Source of the DNA: Methylibium rhizosphaerae
Lineage (GTDB): Bacteria > Pseudomonadota > Gammaproteobacteria > Burkholderiales > Burkholderiaceae_C
Assembly: GCF_006386545.1 (NCBI RefSeq)
Contig: NZ_SWAR01000049.1
Span: forward strand, 1-39,139
Direction: 5' to 3'
Length of the DNA: 39,139 nt
This document shows, piece after piece, positions 8,099 through 17,800 of this stretch (the stretch's first letter is position 1; each line of letters starts with the position of its first letter). The position numbers and the translations under genes are program-made. The notes below the pieces were generated by a model. The model saw nothing but the letters and a program-made list of their open reading frames with translations. It was not told the origin of the DNA and made no database searches.

Positions 8099-9121
8099 AT
8101 GCCCGACCTGTTCAGTACCGACACCCTGCTGGCCATCGTGGAGGACCTGCGCGCGCCGCGTTCCGGCTTCGCGCAGCGCCACTTCACCACCGTCAGCCAG
8201 GACACGTCCGAAGAGATCCACTTCGACATCGACAACAAGCCGCGCCGCATGGCGCCGTTCGTCTCGCCGCTGGTGGGCGGCAAGGTGGTGCAAAGCCGCG
8301 GCTTCCGCACCGACACCTTCAAGCCGGCCTACATCAAGGACAAGCGCACCTTCCACCCGGGCCGCGCGGTCAAGCGGGTGAAGGGCGAACGCATCGGCGG
8401 CGGCCAGTACTCGCCCGAGGAGCGCATGCAGATCCTGCTGGCCCAGGACCTCGAGGACCAGCTCGACATGCTCGAGCGCCGCATGGAATGGATGGCCGCG
8501 CAGGCGCTGTACGGCGGCAAGGTCACCGTGCAGGGCGAGCAGTACCCGTCGGTGGTGGTGGACTTCGGCCGCGACGCCAACCACACCATCGTCAAGGCCA
8601 ACGGCGCCAAGTGGGGCGATGCCGGCGTGAAGCCGCTGGACGACCTGCAGGACTGGTCCGACCGCATGGTCAGGACCACCGGCGTCGCGATGACCGAGGT
8701 GACGATGACGGTGGACGTCTGGAAGGTCTTCCGCGCCGATGCCGACGTGAAGAGCCGCCTGGAACGCTGGCGCGGCAACAGCACCCTGCAGCCCGACGCC
8801 CACCAGGGTGAAGGCCGGGTGTTCCAGGGCATGGTCGACCAGTTCGCCATCTACACCTACAGCGGCTGGGTGGTCGATGCCGAGACCGGCCTGGAAGGCT
8901 CGATCCTGCCCGACGGCACGGTGATCGGCACCGCGGGCGACGCGGTCGAAGGCGTGCGCCACCACGGCGCCATCCTCGACCACGACGCGCTGCAGGCGCT
9001 CGAGTACTTCCCGAAGAGCTGGGTCGAACAGGACCCGTCGGTGCGCTACCTGCTGATGCAGACCGCGCCGCTGCTGGTGCCGTACCGGGTCAACGCCACG
9101 CTGCGCGCCAGCGTGCGCTGA
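8099..9121 (+). CDS. Major capsid protein (lambda gpE family)
   Basis: 340 residues, ATG at 8099 preceded by ACAAGGAGGCGCCTGACC. Lambda E-type features include an N-terminal MPDLFSTDTLLAIVEDL, the conserved segment PRRMAPFVSPLVGGKVVQSRGFRTDTFKPAYIKDKR, and the C-terminal SWVEQDPSVRYLLMQTAPLLVPYRVNA. It forms the HK97-fold icosahedral shell. Length matches the family, and it sits directly after the decoration gene. Confidence 0.95.
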   Translation: MPDLFSTDTLLAIVEDLRAPRSGFAQRHFTTVSQDTSEEIHFDIDNKPRRMAPFVSPLVGGKVVQSRGFRTDTFKPAYIKDKRTFHPGRAVKRVKGERIGGGQYSPEERMQILLAQDLEDQLDMLERRMEWMAAQALYGGKVTVQGEQYPSVVVDFGRDANHTIVKANGAKWGDAGVKPLDDLQDWSDRMVRTTGVAMTEVTMTVDVWKVFRADADVKSRLERWRGNSTLQPDAHQGEGRVFQGMVDQFAIYTYSGWVVDAETGLEGSILPDGTVIGTAGDAVEGVRHHGAILDHDALQALEYFPKSWVEQDPSVRYLLMQTAPLLVPYRVNATLRASVR

Positions 9122-9132
9122 AAGGATGTCCC

Positions 9133-9342
9133 ATGAGCAGCAAACCCAAGGCCACCGCGGTGCGCCTGTTGCACGCGGTGGTCGTGATGGAAGGCAAAGA
9201 CGAGCAGCGCCGCCAGCGCGCGCTCGAGGCCGGCACCACCGTCACGCTGCCCGCCGACGTTGCAACCGACCTGGTCGCGGCCGGTGCCGCAGCGCCGGTG
9301 CAGGACCCCGGCGACCTGCTGCAGGTCACCGCAGAGAGCTGA
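9133..9342 (+). CDS. Small phage protein between capsid and head-tail joining genes
   Basis: 69 residues, ATG at 9133 with AAAGGATG upstream. It contains VRLLHAVVVMEGK...AGTTVTLPADVATDLVAAGAAAPV, a short beta-rich module found in many siphophages (DUF7210-like). It occupies the position of lambda FI but lacks FI's length. A related protein is encoded at 10963-11154 in the tail module. Function unknown; probably a head completion accessory. Confidence 0.75.
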   Translation: MSSKPKATAVRLLHAVVVMEGKDEQRRQRALEAGTTVTLPADVATDLVAAGAAAPVQDPGDLLQVTAES

Positions 9343-9345
9343 TCG

Positions 9346-9648
9346 ATGATCGAGGACGACGCAACCGTGTTCTTCCGCACCGACGACTTCGCCATCGAGT
9401 GCACGCGCCGGCGTGCCGCCGCCGCCGACGTCGTGTTCGCCGGCATCCTGGCGTCGGTGGACGCCGACGCGCTGGACGGTCACGCCATCACCGGCGTGCA
9501 CCGGCTGCGCTACGCGACCGACGACGCCGAGCTGCTGGCGGGTGACCTGGTCGTCGCGCGCGGCGTCACCTACAAGGTGCGCCGCGCCGACCGCGTCAAC
9601 GACGGCTTCGAGTCCGAAGCGCAGCTGAGCCGGGTGTCGGGACCATGA
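9346..9648 (+). CDS. Head-tail joining protein (lambda gpFII-like)
   Basis: 100 residues, ATG at 9346, three bases after the previous stop. The sequence DDATVFFRTDDFAIECT and the pattern LLAGDLVVARGVTYKVRR match the beta-barrel head-tail attachment proteins of the FII/phage_attach family. It would close the head after packaging and form the tail-binding surface. Its stop overlaps the next ATG (ATGA). Confidence 0.8.
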   Translation: MIEDDATVFFRTDDFAIECTRRRAAAADVVFAGILASVDADALDGHAITGVHRLRYATDDAELLAGDLVVARGVTYKVRRADRVNDGFESEAQLSRVSGP

Positions 9649-10076
9649 GCAACAGCATCCGCTACCGCATCAGCGCGGCCATCGTGGCCGCGTTGCGCGC
9701 CGCACCCGACCTGGCCGAGGCCAAGGTGCTCGACAACCCGAGCGACGCGTCCGCGCTGCAGGCGGGCGAGCGCCTGGTGCTGCTCGAGGACCAGAGCGAC
9801 CGCTTCATCGACCAGAAGAACCAGCAGGGCAAGCGGCGCTTCGTCTTCACCCTGGGCGCCATCAACCGCAGCGCCGACGACCGCGCCGGGGCCGACGCCG
9901 ACTACCAGGCGGCCGAGGCCGCGCTGCGCGGCGCGCACAAGCTCCTGATGAGCACGCTGGGCTGCGGCCCGCTGCAGGAAGAGGAGGTCACCTTCCGCGT
10001 CGAAGGCATCGACGTCGGCGGCGCGCTGGTGCTCGGCACCTTCGCGGTCGAGTACCTCAAGCCCCGGCCGGCCTGA
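9645..10076 (+). CDS. Tail terminator / minor tail protein (lambda gpU position)
   Basis: 143 residues, ATG at 9645 overlapping the previous gene by 4 nt. The N-terminus (IRYRISAAIVAALRAAPDLAEAKVLDNP) and the middle LVLLEDQSDRFIDQKNQQGKRRFVFTLGAINR fit the alpha/beta fold of tail-terminator proteins, which cap the tail tube and fix its length. The gene is directly before the tail tube gene, as U is before V in lambda. The family assignment is by position and general pattern. Confidence 0.7.
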   Translation: MSNSIRYRISAAIVAALRAAPDLAEAKVLDNPSDASALQAGERLVLLEDQSDRFIDQKNQQGKRRFVFTLGAINRSADDRAGADADYQAAEAALRGAHKLLMSTLGCGPLQEEEVTFRVEGIDVGGALVLGTFAVEYLKPRPA

Positions 10077-10096
10077 CCGGCCACACACCAACACCT

Positions 10097-10118
10097 GCCC
10101 GCCTCGCGCGGGCTTTTT
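10097..10118 (+). terminator. Rho-independent terminator before the tail tube gene
   Basis: GCCCGC (10097-10102), loop CTCGC, GCGGGC (10108-10113) and five T's (10114-10118). It lies 18 nt before the tail tube ATG, inside the late operon, so it is probably partial or read through by an antiterminator. Confidence 0.75.
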
Positions 10119-10135
10119 ACTTTGGAGAACCAAAC

Positions 10136-10891
10136 ATGGCAGCCGCACGAGGATTCATCGGCGCCGGCGACGTCCTGATCAACCCGTACAACAGCGCGGG
10201 TGTGCAGACGGGCTGGATCAATGCTGGCGACGCCAGCAAGTTCGCCCTCAAGCCCAACTCCGACATCAAGGAGCTGGAGTCGAAGGGCCGCGACACCTAT
10301 GGCCAGGTGCTGGCCACGGTGGCGCTGCAGAAGCCCGCGGACTTCAGCATCGCCTTCCGCGAGGCGAACCGCGACACCCTGACGCTGGCCTTCATGGGCG
10401 AGCAGACGGCGGTCAACCAGGGCGCCGGCACCGTGACCGACGAGGCCACCGCGGCCCAGCTCGGCAAGTGGGTGCAGCTCGGCCGGCAGAACCTCAACGC
10501 GGCCGGCTTCACCCTCACCAACGCCGCCGGCACATCGACCTATGTGCTCGGTACCGACTACGAGGTGAACTACCGCCTGGGCATGTACCGCGCGCTGGTG
10601 GGCGGTGCGATCACCGAGGCGCAGGCGCTGCTGGCCGACTTCAGCCATGCCGCCATCAGCGGCATGCGGGTGCGTGGCGCCGTGCGCCCGCAGCTGCGCT
10701 GCGCGGTGATGTTCGACGGCCGAAACATCGCCGACGACCGGCCGGTGATCTGCCGCGTGTGGGAAGCGGTGCTGACGCCGAACGCCGAGTTCGACTTCCT
10801 GACCGACGACTGGAACGAGGTCGAGCTGCAGGGTCGCCTGGTCACGCCGCTCGGCAAGACCGAACCCTTCGAGGTCGAGTTCCGCGACTGA
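10136..10891 (+). CDS. Major tail tube protein
   Basis: 251 residues, ATG at 10136 with TTGGAGAACCAAAC upstream. Typical siphophage tube features: GFIGAGDVLINPYNSAGVQTGWINAGDASKFALKP at the N-terminus, ELESKGRDTYGQVLATVALQKPADFSIAFREAN, and a C-terminal DDWNEVELQGRLVTPLGKTEPFEVE strand-rich region. It polymerises around the tape measure to form the tail tube. The gene has its own leader hairpins on both sides, consistent with high expression. Confidence 0.85.
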   Translation: MAAARGFIGAGDVLINPYNSAGVQTGWINAGDASKFALKPNSDIKELESKGRDTYGQVLATVALQKPADFSIAFREANRDTLTLAFMGEQTAVNQGAGTVTDEATAAQLGKWVQLGRQNLNAAGFTLTNAAGTSTYVLGTDYEVNYRLGMYRALVGGAITEAQALLADFSHAAISGMRVRGAVRPQLRCAVMFDGRNIADDRPVICRVWEAVLTPNAEFDFLTDDWNEVELQGRLVTPLGKTEPFEVEFRD

Positions 10892-10910
10892 TCGGCTGGA
10901 CCGCCCACAG

Positions 10911-10939
10911 GGCGAGCCGCGGCGGTGCTGCGGCTCGCC
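10911..10939 (+). terminator. Strong 10-bp hairpin after the tail tube gene
   Basis: GGCGAGCCGC (10911-10920) pairs exactly with GCGGCTCGCC (10930-10939) over a 9-nt loop. No T-run follows, so an mRNA-stabilising or processing role is as likely as termination. Confidence 0.65.
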
Positions 10940-10962
10940 TCCATCCCCCTGGAGTCATCCCC

Positions 10963-11154
10963 ATGAGCAAGAAGACGATGGCCGCCACGAGCGGCCAGGT
11001 CAGCGTGAAGCTGCTGGCCCACCACACCCATGCCGGCGAAGAGAAGGCGCCCGGCGACGTGATCGAGGTCAACGCCGCCGCGGCGCAGGCGCTGGTCGGC
11101 TGGGGCGTGGGCGAGGTGCTGGCACCGGCCGGCGAACTCAAGCGCGACGCCTGA
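10963..11154 (+). CDS. Small phage tail-module protein, relative of 9133-9342
   Basis: 63 residues, ATG at 10963, with CTGGAGTCATCCCC upstream. Its sequence VSVKLLAHHTHAGEEKAPGDVIEVNAAAAQALVGWGVGEVLAP resembles the small protein encoded after the capsid gene. It lies between tail tube and tape measure, where most siphophages encode tail chaperones (lambda G/GT), but it is too short for one and shows no frameshift partner. Function unknown. Confidence 0.75.
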   Translation: MSKKTMAATSGQVSVKLLAHHTHAGEEKAPGDVIEVNAAAAQALVGWGVGEVLAPAGELKRDA

Positions 11155-11160
11155 TCGCCG

Positions 11161-14100
11161 ATGGCCACCGATCCGAAGATCCGCTACGACATCCTTGCGA
11201 ACGCCCAGGGCGCGCAGGGTGTCGAGCAGCTCGCGACCGAGCTGGAGCGCCTTGACTCGAGTGTCGATCCGGCGCTCGCCTCGCGCGCGCAGGCGCTGTC
11301 GGCCGAGCTGCGCAAGCTCGGCGAGCAGCAGGCCGCGGTGGAGCGCTTCATCGCGCTCAAGCGCGAGACCGAAGGGGCCCGCCAGGCGCTCACCGCGACG
11401 CAGGGTGCGGCCCAGCAGTTCGGCCGCGAAATGGCGAGCGTCGAAGCGCCCACGCGCGCGCAGGCCGGCCAGATGCAGAAGCTGCGCGACGCGGTGCGCA
11501 GCGCGAAGGACGCCTACACCCAGCAGGCCACTTCGCTGCAGGCGGCGCGCTCGGCGCTGACGCAGGCCGGCATCGACACGACGCAGCTCGCGACTGCCCA
11601 GCGCTCGCTCGCCACGCAAAGCGACGACCTCGCGCGCCGCGGCCAGAACATCGTGCGCGCCTACCAGGCGCAGGGCACCGCGGCGACCGAGTCGGCGACC
11701 GCGCAGGCCGCTGCACATCGCCGCATCGGCGACGGCGTGCGTTCGGTGGCCGACCAGCTCGAGACGCTGCGCAACCTCAGCATCGCCGGCATCGTCGGCG
11801 GCCAGACCGCCCAGCTGCTGCGCAGCGTCACCGAAACCGCCGACGCCTACCAGAACCTGTCGTCGCGCATCCGCCTGGTGACCGGCGACGGCGCGGCGTT
11901 CGACGCCGCGATGCAGGGCGTCTACGAGGTCGCCACCCGCACCAACAGCACGCTCGAGGGCACCGGCACCCTCTTCACCCGCATCGCGCAGGCCGGCCGC
12001 GAGATCGGGGTGAGCCAGCAGCAGGCGCTCGCGCTCGCCGAGACGATCAACCAGGCGGTGCAGATCTCCGGCGCGTCGGCGCAGGCCTCCGACGCGGCGA
12101 TCACCCAGCTGATCCAGGGCCTGCAGTCCGGCGTGCTGCGCGGCGAGGAGTTCAACTCGGTGATGGAGCAGGCGCCGCGGCTGGCGCAGGCGCTGGCCGC
12201 CGGGTTGGGTGTCACCACCGGCCAGCTGCGCAACCTGGCGCAGCAGGGCCAGCTCACCAGCACCACGGTGATCCGCGCGCTGCAGAGCCAGAGTGCCGCG
12301 CTGCAGGCCGAGTTCGGCCAGCTGCCGGCCACCGTCGGCCGCGCCATCACCAACCTGCAGACCGAGTGGATGCGCTTCGTCGGTTCGCTCGACCAGTCGA
12401 GCGGGGCCACCGCAGTCATCGCGCAGGGCATCAACACGCTGGCGGCCAACCTCGACACGGTGGCACGGCTGGCCGGCATCGCCGGCGCGGCGCTGACGGC
12501 GAATCTCGCGGTGCGCGGCGCGCAGGCGCTGCGGGCCTTCGCGGTCGAGGCCGCGGCGGCGGCCGGCGCGACGAACCTGCTGTCGGCCTCGATCAGCAAG
12601 ATCCCGTCGGTGATCAACATCACCGTGGCGGCCGTCGGCTTCGAAGTCGGCTTCCAGATCGGGCAGATGCTGCACGACAACTCGGAGCTGGCGCGCAAGC
12701 TGGGTGTCGGCCTGGTCGCGTTCTTCGAGCTGACGGTGAGCCACCTGCAGGGCCTGAAGGAAGCGGCCACTGCGATCTTCACCGACGACACGGTGGCGCA
12801 GGCCACCGAACGCTACCGCCAGCGCGCCGAGCAGATCCTCGCCACCTCGCGCGAGATGTGGCGCGACGCCGAACAGGCACCGTCGAAGGTGGCGGCCGCC
12901 GCAGATGCCGCGGCAACCTCGTCGCAGACGATGGCCACCGCCGCAACCGGTGCCGCGGCCCAGGTCGCCCAGGCCGGTTCGACCGCGGCAGCCGGAGTCG
13001 GCGCCATCGGCAAGGCCGCAGAAACCGCCCAGGGCGCCATTGCGGCGCTGGCCCAGGCCTCGGGTGTGCAGCTGCCGATGGTGGGCGCCACGGCCCGCCA
13101 GCAGGCCCAGGCGATGGCCGAGCTGGCCAACCGCAGCAGCGAAGTCGCGCAGCGCCTCCAGGCCGAGCTGCCCGAGGCGCTGGCCAAACTCTCCGGCCCC
13201 GAGCTGGACCAGTTCCGCAACGCCTTCATCGGTGCCTTCCGCGGCGCCAGCGACCAGGTGCAGCTGCTGCAGACGGTGCTGGTGGCCACCGGCCGCCGCG
13301 CCGCCGAGGCGCTCGGCGTCGACGTGGCCCGGGCCTCCAGCACCGTGTCGACCGAGTTCGCCCGGGCCAACGACAACCTGTCGGTGCTGATCCGCTCGGT
13401 GGACACGTTGAAGCGCTCCGGCGTGGACACCGCGACGGTGCTGCGCGACGCGCTGTCGAAGATGGTCGAGGGCGCGCGCAACCAGGCCGAGCTCGACGCG
13501 CTGCGCCAGCGCATCGAGGCGCTCGGCAAAGCGGGACAGCTCTCGCGCCCGCAGCTCGAGGAGCTGTTCGACACGGTGCGCCGCAAGGCCGACGAAGCCA
13601 AACAGGGCGTCAACAGCCTCGACGAGGCAATGCGCGTCTTCGGCCTGCAGTCGCGCGCCGAGATGCAGAAGGTCGCCGACAACTTCGGCCAGGCCTGGAA
13701 CCGCATCCGCAACGAATCGACACTGACGCTGGACCAGAAACGCGAGGCCTTCCGCCGCTATGCCGAGGCGGCCATCGCCGCCAACGGCGGCGTGGTGACG
13801 TCGGAGCTGCGCGCCCAGGCCGAGATGCTGAAGCTCAAGCTCGGCGCCGAGGCGGCCGGGCAGGGCATCGCGAGCGCGATGGGCCCGGCGCAGCAGGCGC
13901 TGGATGCGGTGACCGCCTCGGCCGAACGGGCCGCCGCCGCGGCGCGCGGCGCGGCCGAGGCGGGGCGCATCGGCTCGGGCTTCTCCGAGGCGAGGTCGCA
14001 CACCAACGGCTCGGTCACCTTCGACCAGAACGACGCGCTGTTCAGCCTGCAGAACAAGGCGCGCGCCGGCACGCTGAGCGCGGCCGACCTGGCGGTGGCG

Positions 14101-14463
14101 CAGGCGGCGCTGCAGGCGGCCACCGCGAACCTGGAGCAGATGCAGGCCAACCAGGACGTGTTCTCGCTGGACGGCCAGCGCAGCGTCGAGGAGGCCTACC
14201 GCCAGGCGCGCCAGCTGTTCGAGCGGGTGCAGAACCTGTCCCGCGGCGGCAGCGGCAACCGGGGTGGCTCCCTTGCCGGTGCCAGCGGCAGCACGCCGAC
14301 GCTCGGCGGCAGCAACACCGGCGGCGGCGGCCTGCGCCGCACCGTGACTATCCAAATCAACGGCAAACGCACGCCGGTCGATGTCGCGTCCGATGAGGAC
14401 GCCGACGCCTTGACCAGCGTGCTGCGCCAGATCGAAAGCGCCGCCGGGCGCTCCAGTCCATGA
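11161..14463 (+). CDS. Tape measure protein
   Basis: 1100 residues, ATG at 11161. It is highly helical with long Ala/Gln/Glu stretches and coiled coils (residues 10-200 and 560-1030). A tape-measure core domain lies at about 205-410, including AGIVGGQTAQLLRSVTETADAYQNLSSRI and LIQGLQSGVLRGEEFNSVMEQAPRLAQALA. A hydrophobic segment near 440-500 may insert into the host membrane on DNA ejection. Length sets tail length; by the usual rule this gives a tail of roughly 150-170 nm (inference). Overlaps the next gene by 4 nt. Confidence 0.93.
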   Translation: MATDPKIRYDILANAQGAQGVEQLATELERLDSSVDPALASRAQALSAELRKLGEQQAAVERFIALKRETEGARQALTATQGAAQQFGREMASVEAPTRAQAGQMQKLRDAVRSAKDAYTQQATSLQAARSALTQAGIDTTQLATAQRSLATQSDDLARRGQNIVRAYQAQGTAATESATAQAAAHRRIGDGVRSVADQLETLRNLSIAGIVGGQTAQLLRSVTETADAYQNLSSRIRLVTGDGAAFDAAMQGVYEVATRTNSTLEGTGTLFTRIAQAGREIGVSQQQALALAETINQAVQISGASAQASDAAITQLIQGLQSGVLRGEEFNSVMEQAPRLAQALAAGLGVTTGQLRNLAQQGQLTSTTVIRALQSQSAALQAEFGQLPATVGRAITNLQTEWMRFVGSLDQSSGATAVIAQGINTLAANLDTVARLAGIAGAALTANLAVRGAQALRAFAVEAAAAAGATNLLSASISKIPSVINITVAAVGFEVGFQIGQMLHDNSELARKLGVGLVAFFELTVSHLQGLKEAATAIFTDDTVAQATERYRQRAEQILATSREMWRDAEQAPSKVAAAADAAATSSQTMATAATGAAAQVAQAGSTAAAGVGAIGKAAETAQGAIAALAQASGVQLPMVGATARQQAQAMAELANRSSEVAQRLQAELPEALAKLSGPELDQFRNAFIGAFRGASDQVQLLQTVLVATGRRAAEALGVDVARASSTVSTEFARANDNLSVLIRSVDTLKRSGVDTATVLRDALSKMVEGARNQAELDALRQRIEALGKAGQLSRPQLEELFDTVRRKADEAKQGVNSLDEAMRVFGLQSRAEMQKVADNFGQAWNRIRNESTLTLDQKREAFRRYAEAAIAANGGVVTSELRAQAEMLKLKLGAEAAGQGIASAMGPAQQALDAVTASAERAAAAARGAAEAGRIGSGFSEARSHTNGSVTFDQNDALFSLQNKARAGTLSAADLAVAQAALQAATANLEQMQANQDVFSLDGQRSVEEAYRQARQLFERVQNLSRGGSGNRGGSLAGASGSTPTLGGSNTGGGGLRRTVTIQINGKRTPVDVASDEDADALTSVLRQIESAAGRSSP

Positions 14464-14858
14464 GCATCACGCTGACCCATGCCGGCACCCCGCTGGTCCT
14501 GCACCCGGACCTGTACTGGTCCGACGAGATCAGCTGGGCCCCGGTCGAGCAGAGCGCCCAGCGCACGATCACCGGCGCCCTCATCGTCAGCACCGCGCTG
14601 CGTGTGGCCGGCCGCCCGATCACGCTGCAGCCGCCCGACGACCAAAGCGCCTGGATGACACGTGCCGTGCTCGACCAGCTGCGCGCCTGGGCCGCGGTGC
14701 CCGGCCGGCAGATGACCCTCAACCTGCGCGGGCAGGCCTACGAAACCGTGTTCCGCCATCACGACGGTGCCGCGGTCGAGGCCGAGCCCGTCGTCTTCTT
14801 CAGCGACGTGCAGGCGAACGACCTGTACCGCGTGACCCTGCGCCTCTTGGAGATCTGA
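14460..14858 (+). CDS. Minor tail protein after the tape measure (lambda gpM position)
   Basis: 132 residues, ATG at 14460 overlapping the tape measure stop. The sequence begins MSITLTHAGTPLVLHPDLYWSDEISWAPVEQS and is strand-rich throughout, with FRHHDGAAVEAEPVVFFSDVQANDLYRVTLRL at the end. In siphophages this slot encodes a distal-tail component joining tube to tip. No family is recognised with confidence. Confidence 0.75.
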   Translation: MSITLTHAGTPLVLHPDLYWSDEISWAPVEQSAQRTITGALIVSTALRVAGRPITLQPPDDQSAWMTRAVLDQLRAWAAVPGRQMTLNLRGQAYETVFRHHDGAAVEAEPVVFFSDVQANDLYRVTLRLLEI

Positions 14859-14862
14859 ACCC

Positions 14863-17800
14863 ATGCCCATCCTTCTCGGCGACATCAAGCTGCTCGCCTC
14901 GCAAGTCATGGACGACGTGCCCGAAGGCGGCGGCGCGCCGACCGGTGCCGTCATCAGCGACGGCGCCAGCAACGCCATCTTCCCGGACATCAGCGAGGTG
15001 GACCGCGCCGGCGGCCGCGTCAACCTGCGCAAGGTGTTCGCCGCGGTGCAGACCAACGACGTCGACGGCTACTTCGGCGCCAACGTCATCGTGGCCGAGC
15101 CGCCCCAGGACCCGAACGTGAGCATCACGCTGTTCTCGACCGAGGACGTGTTCGACCGCCGCTCCAGCGCCAAGAGCCGTATCGAAAGCTTCCTGTCGGT
15201 CGGCCCGATCGCGTCCGCCTACCTGTTCGGCGACCACATCGCCGGCCAGCGCACCGTGACGCTGCTGGCGCGCGAGGGCATCGAGCTGCCGGTGGTCGGC
15301 GCGTCGATGGTGCTGCGCAAGCTCGAAGGCACCGCCGGCATGGTCGAGCAGTACGTGCGTATCACCGACGTGTCGTCGCGCCAACGCAACTTCACCAACG
15401 GCCAGAACCAGGAGTTCCGCCGCATCGAGATCACGCTGGCCATCAGCGACGCGCTGCGCAGCGACTTCCCCGGCTTCCAGGCGGTGTACGCCGATGCGGC
15501 GCTCGACTACACCGGCAAGACCAAGGTCTACGAAACCATCGTGGCCGACGCCGCGCAGTACTTCGGCGTGGTGCCGCTGGCCGCGCCGGTCGAGGTCGGC
15601 GACTTCGTGGCCCAGGGCCGGAGCATCTTCACCCAGCTGGTGCCCAGCGCGCAGATCGAGACGCCGATCGCCGACGCGCGGCTGAACCAGCAAAGCGCCG
15701 CGCTGGTGCCGGCCGGCGAACAGGCCACTGCCACCGAGAACCGTGCCTTCACGACGAACGCCGCCTGGTTCGTCGGCGGCGGCCTCCTGCCCGGCTCGCT
15801 GCGTGTCAGCGCCGGCGGCCTGGCCGTCCTCGACAAGGGCGGCCTGCTGGTCGCCGAAGCCGAAAGCGCCCAGGTCGGCACGGTCGACTATGCGAACGGC
15901 GTGCTGACGCTCTCGACGAACCACTTCGGCACCGCTGCGCTCGCGTTCACGGTCGCCTACACGCCGGCGGCCCTGCCGACGGTGGTGAACCAGTCGATCG
16001 GCCTCTCGATCACCCAGCAGTCGCAGGGCCTCACCTATGCGGTGACGCTCGACCCGGCACCCAACCGCGCCAGCGTCGCGGTGAGCTACCGCTCGGGCGG
16101 GCGCTGGTATGTGCTCAACGAAGACGGCAGCGGCGCAGTGCGCGGCAGCGACACGGCCTTCGGCGCCGGCACGCTGAACTTCTCGACCGGCACCCTGACG
16201 CTCACGCTGGGTGCACTGCCCGACGTCGGCTCGAAGCTGATCGTGCAGTGGACCAGCGCGGCCGTGGTCCCGATGGCCAGCACCATCCCGACGCAGCCAT
16301 CCGCCTTGAACGGCCGCTTCTTCGCGGCGGTCGAGCTGCCGTCGGCCATCAAGCCGGGCAGCGTGTCGATCACCTGGAACGACGGCACCGCCCGCAGCGC
16401 CACCGACAACAACGGCGCTTTGCAAGGCGACGCGATCGGCGAGGTGCTGTACGGCCAGGGCATCGTGCGGGTAAGCCCGAACGTGCTGCCGGCCAAAGGA
16501 ACGGTCTTCACGATCACCCTGACCGACACGGTGCAGACCTCGGCCCAGGTCGCCAACTTCACCGACGGCGGGACCCACTGGACCTTCAGCCTGGCCGGCA
16601 CGGTGAAGGCCCACAGCGTCGAGCTGGGCGTGGCCGTGCAGCATGCGGTGCGCGAGTTCCCGGGCGTCGATGTCATGCCGGTCCGGCTGCTGAAGGTGTT
16701 CGACGACGGCACCGGCAACCTGGTGGTGGCCAACGTGACCGGCAACCTGGTCGTTGGCGCGATCAACTACGCCACCGGCGCGGGCTCGCTGCAGAAGACG
16801 GTGGCCGGCTTCCGCGACGTGCAGAACGTCTGGCAGAACCGCACGCCGCTGGGCGGCGTCCAGACGGTGCTGCTGGTCGGCACAGAAACCCGTTCGCTGC
16901 CGCTGACGATCCTGAACGGCCCGGGCGCGACCAACCCGCCGGTGCCGACCTGGGCCTGGTGGAGCGGGGCGCTCACTGTTGCGGCCGAGGCCCGCTATGC
17001 CGGCGCCGACGGTGCAGGCAATGCAGTGCAGTTCCCGCTCGACCAGATCGCCGCCCGCGGCCGGCTGGACCGCTTCCGGATCGGCACCACGCAGTACATC
17101 ACCCGCTCCAGCGTGATCGAGGCCAACCCCAGCTCGGCCACCGGGCAGGGCACGCCGGTGGGCGGCTGGTCGGCCGCGGCGAGCCGCGCCATCGGCGGCC
17201 AGCAGCCGTTCACCTTCGCCTACGTGGCGCGGCAGGGTTATGTGTACTTGAACGAGTGGACCGCCGGCATCAGCCCGGTGTTCGCCAAGGCGGAGGGTGT
17301 GGTGCAGCCGGTGTTGACCGGCAGCGGCAGCACGCTGATGGTGGACGTGGCGGTGTTCCGCACCGCGGTGGCGCCGCTGCGCAACGGCAGCTTCAGCATC
17401 GCCGGCACACGGCAGGACGGCACGACCTTCGTCGTCACCGCGGACAACAACGGCCAGATCGCCACCGGCTCGGCGCCGGCCAATGCCGATTCGTATGGCA
17501 GCGTCGGCGTGTTCGGCCGGGTGGACTACGACAGCGGCGTGGTCGAGGTGCGCTTCGGCCGGCGAGCCGGCGCGAACCTCGCGAATGCCGAAGGCGTGAT
17601 CGACGTGAGCTCGCTCGGCGTGGCCGGCGTGAGCCTGCTGCAGTCGGTGGGCGTGCAGGCCGACACGCTGCGCTACAACGCCTCGGCCTTCACCTACCTG
17701 CCGCTGGACGCCGACCTGCTGGGCATCGACCCGGTGCGACTGCCCAGCGACGGCCGGGTGCCGATCTTCCGCGCCGGCAGCTTCGTCGTGCTGGGCCACA

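Noticed and set aside
10963-11160. Tail chaperone with programmed frameshift (lambda G/GT type)
   Set aside because: The 63-residue gene is too short, and no slippery heptamer with a downstream overlapping frame is seen before the tape measure.
10570-14355. 1261-residue open frame on the minus strand
   Set aside because: It is antisense to the tape measure gene; long antisense frames arise from the high G+C of the third codon positions. Its product is a low-complexity Arg/Gly/His/Ala sequence.
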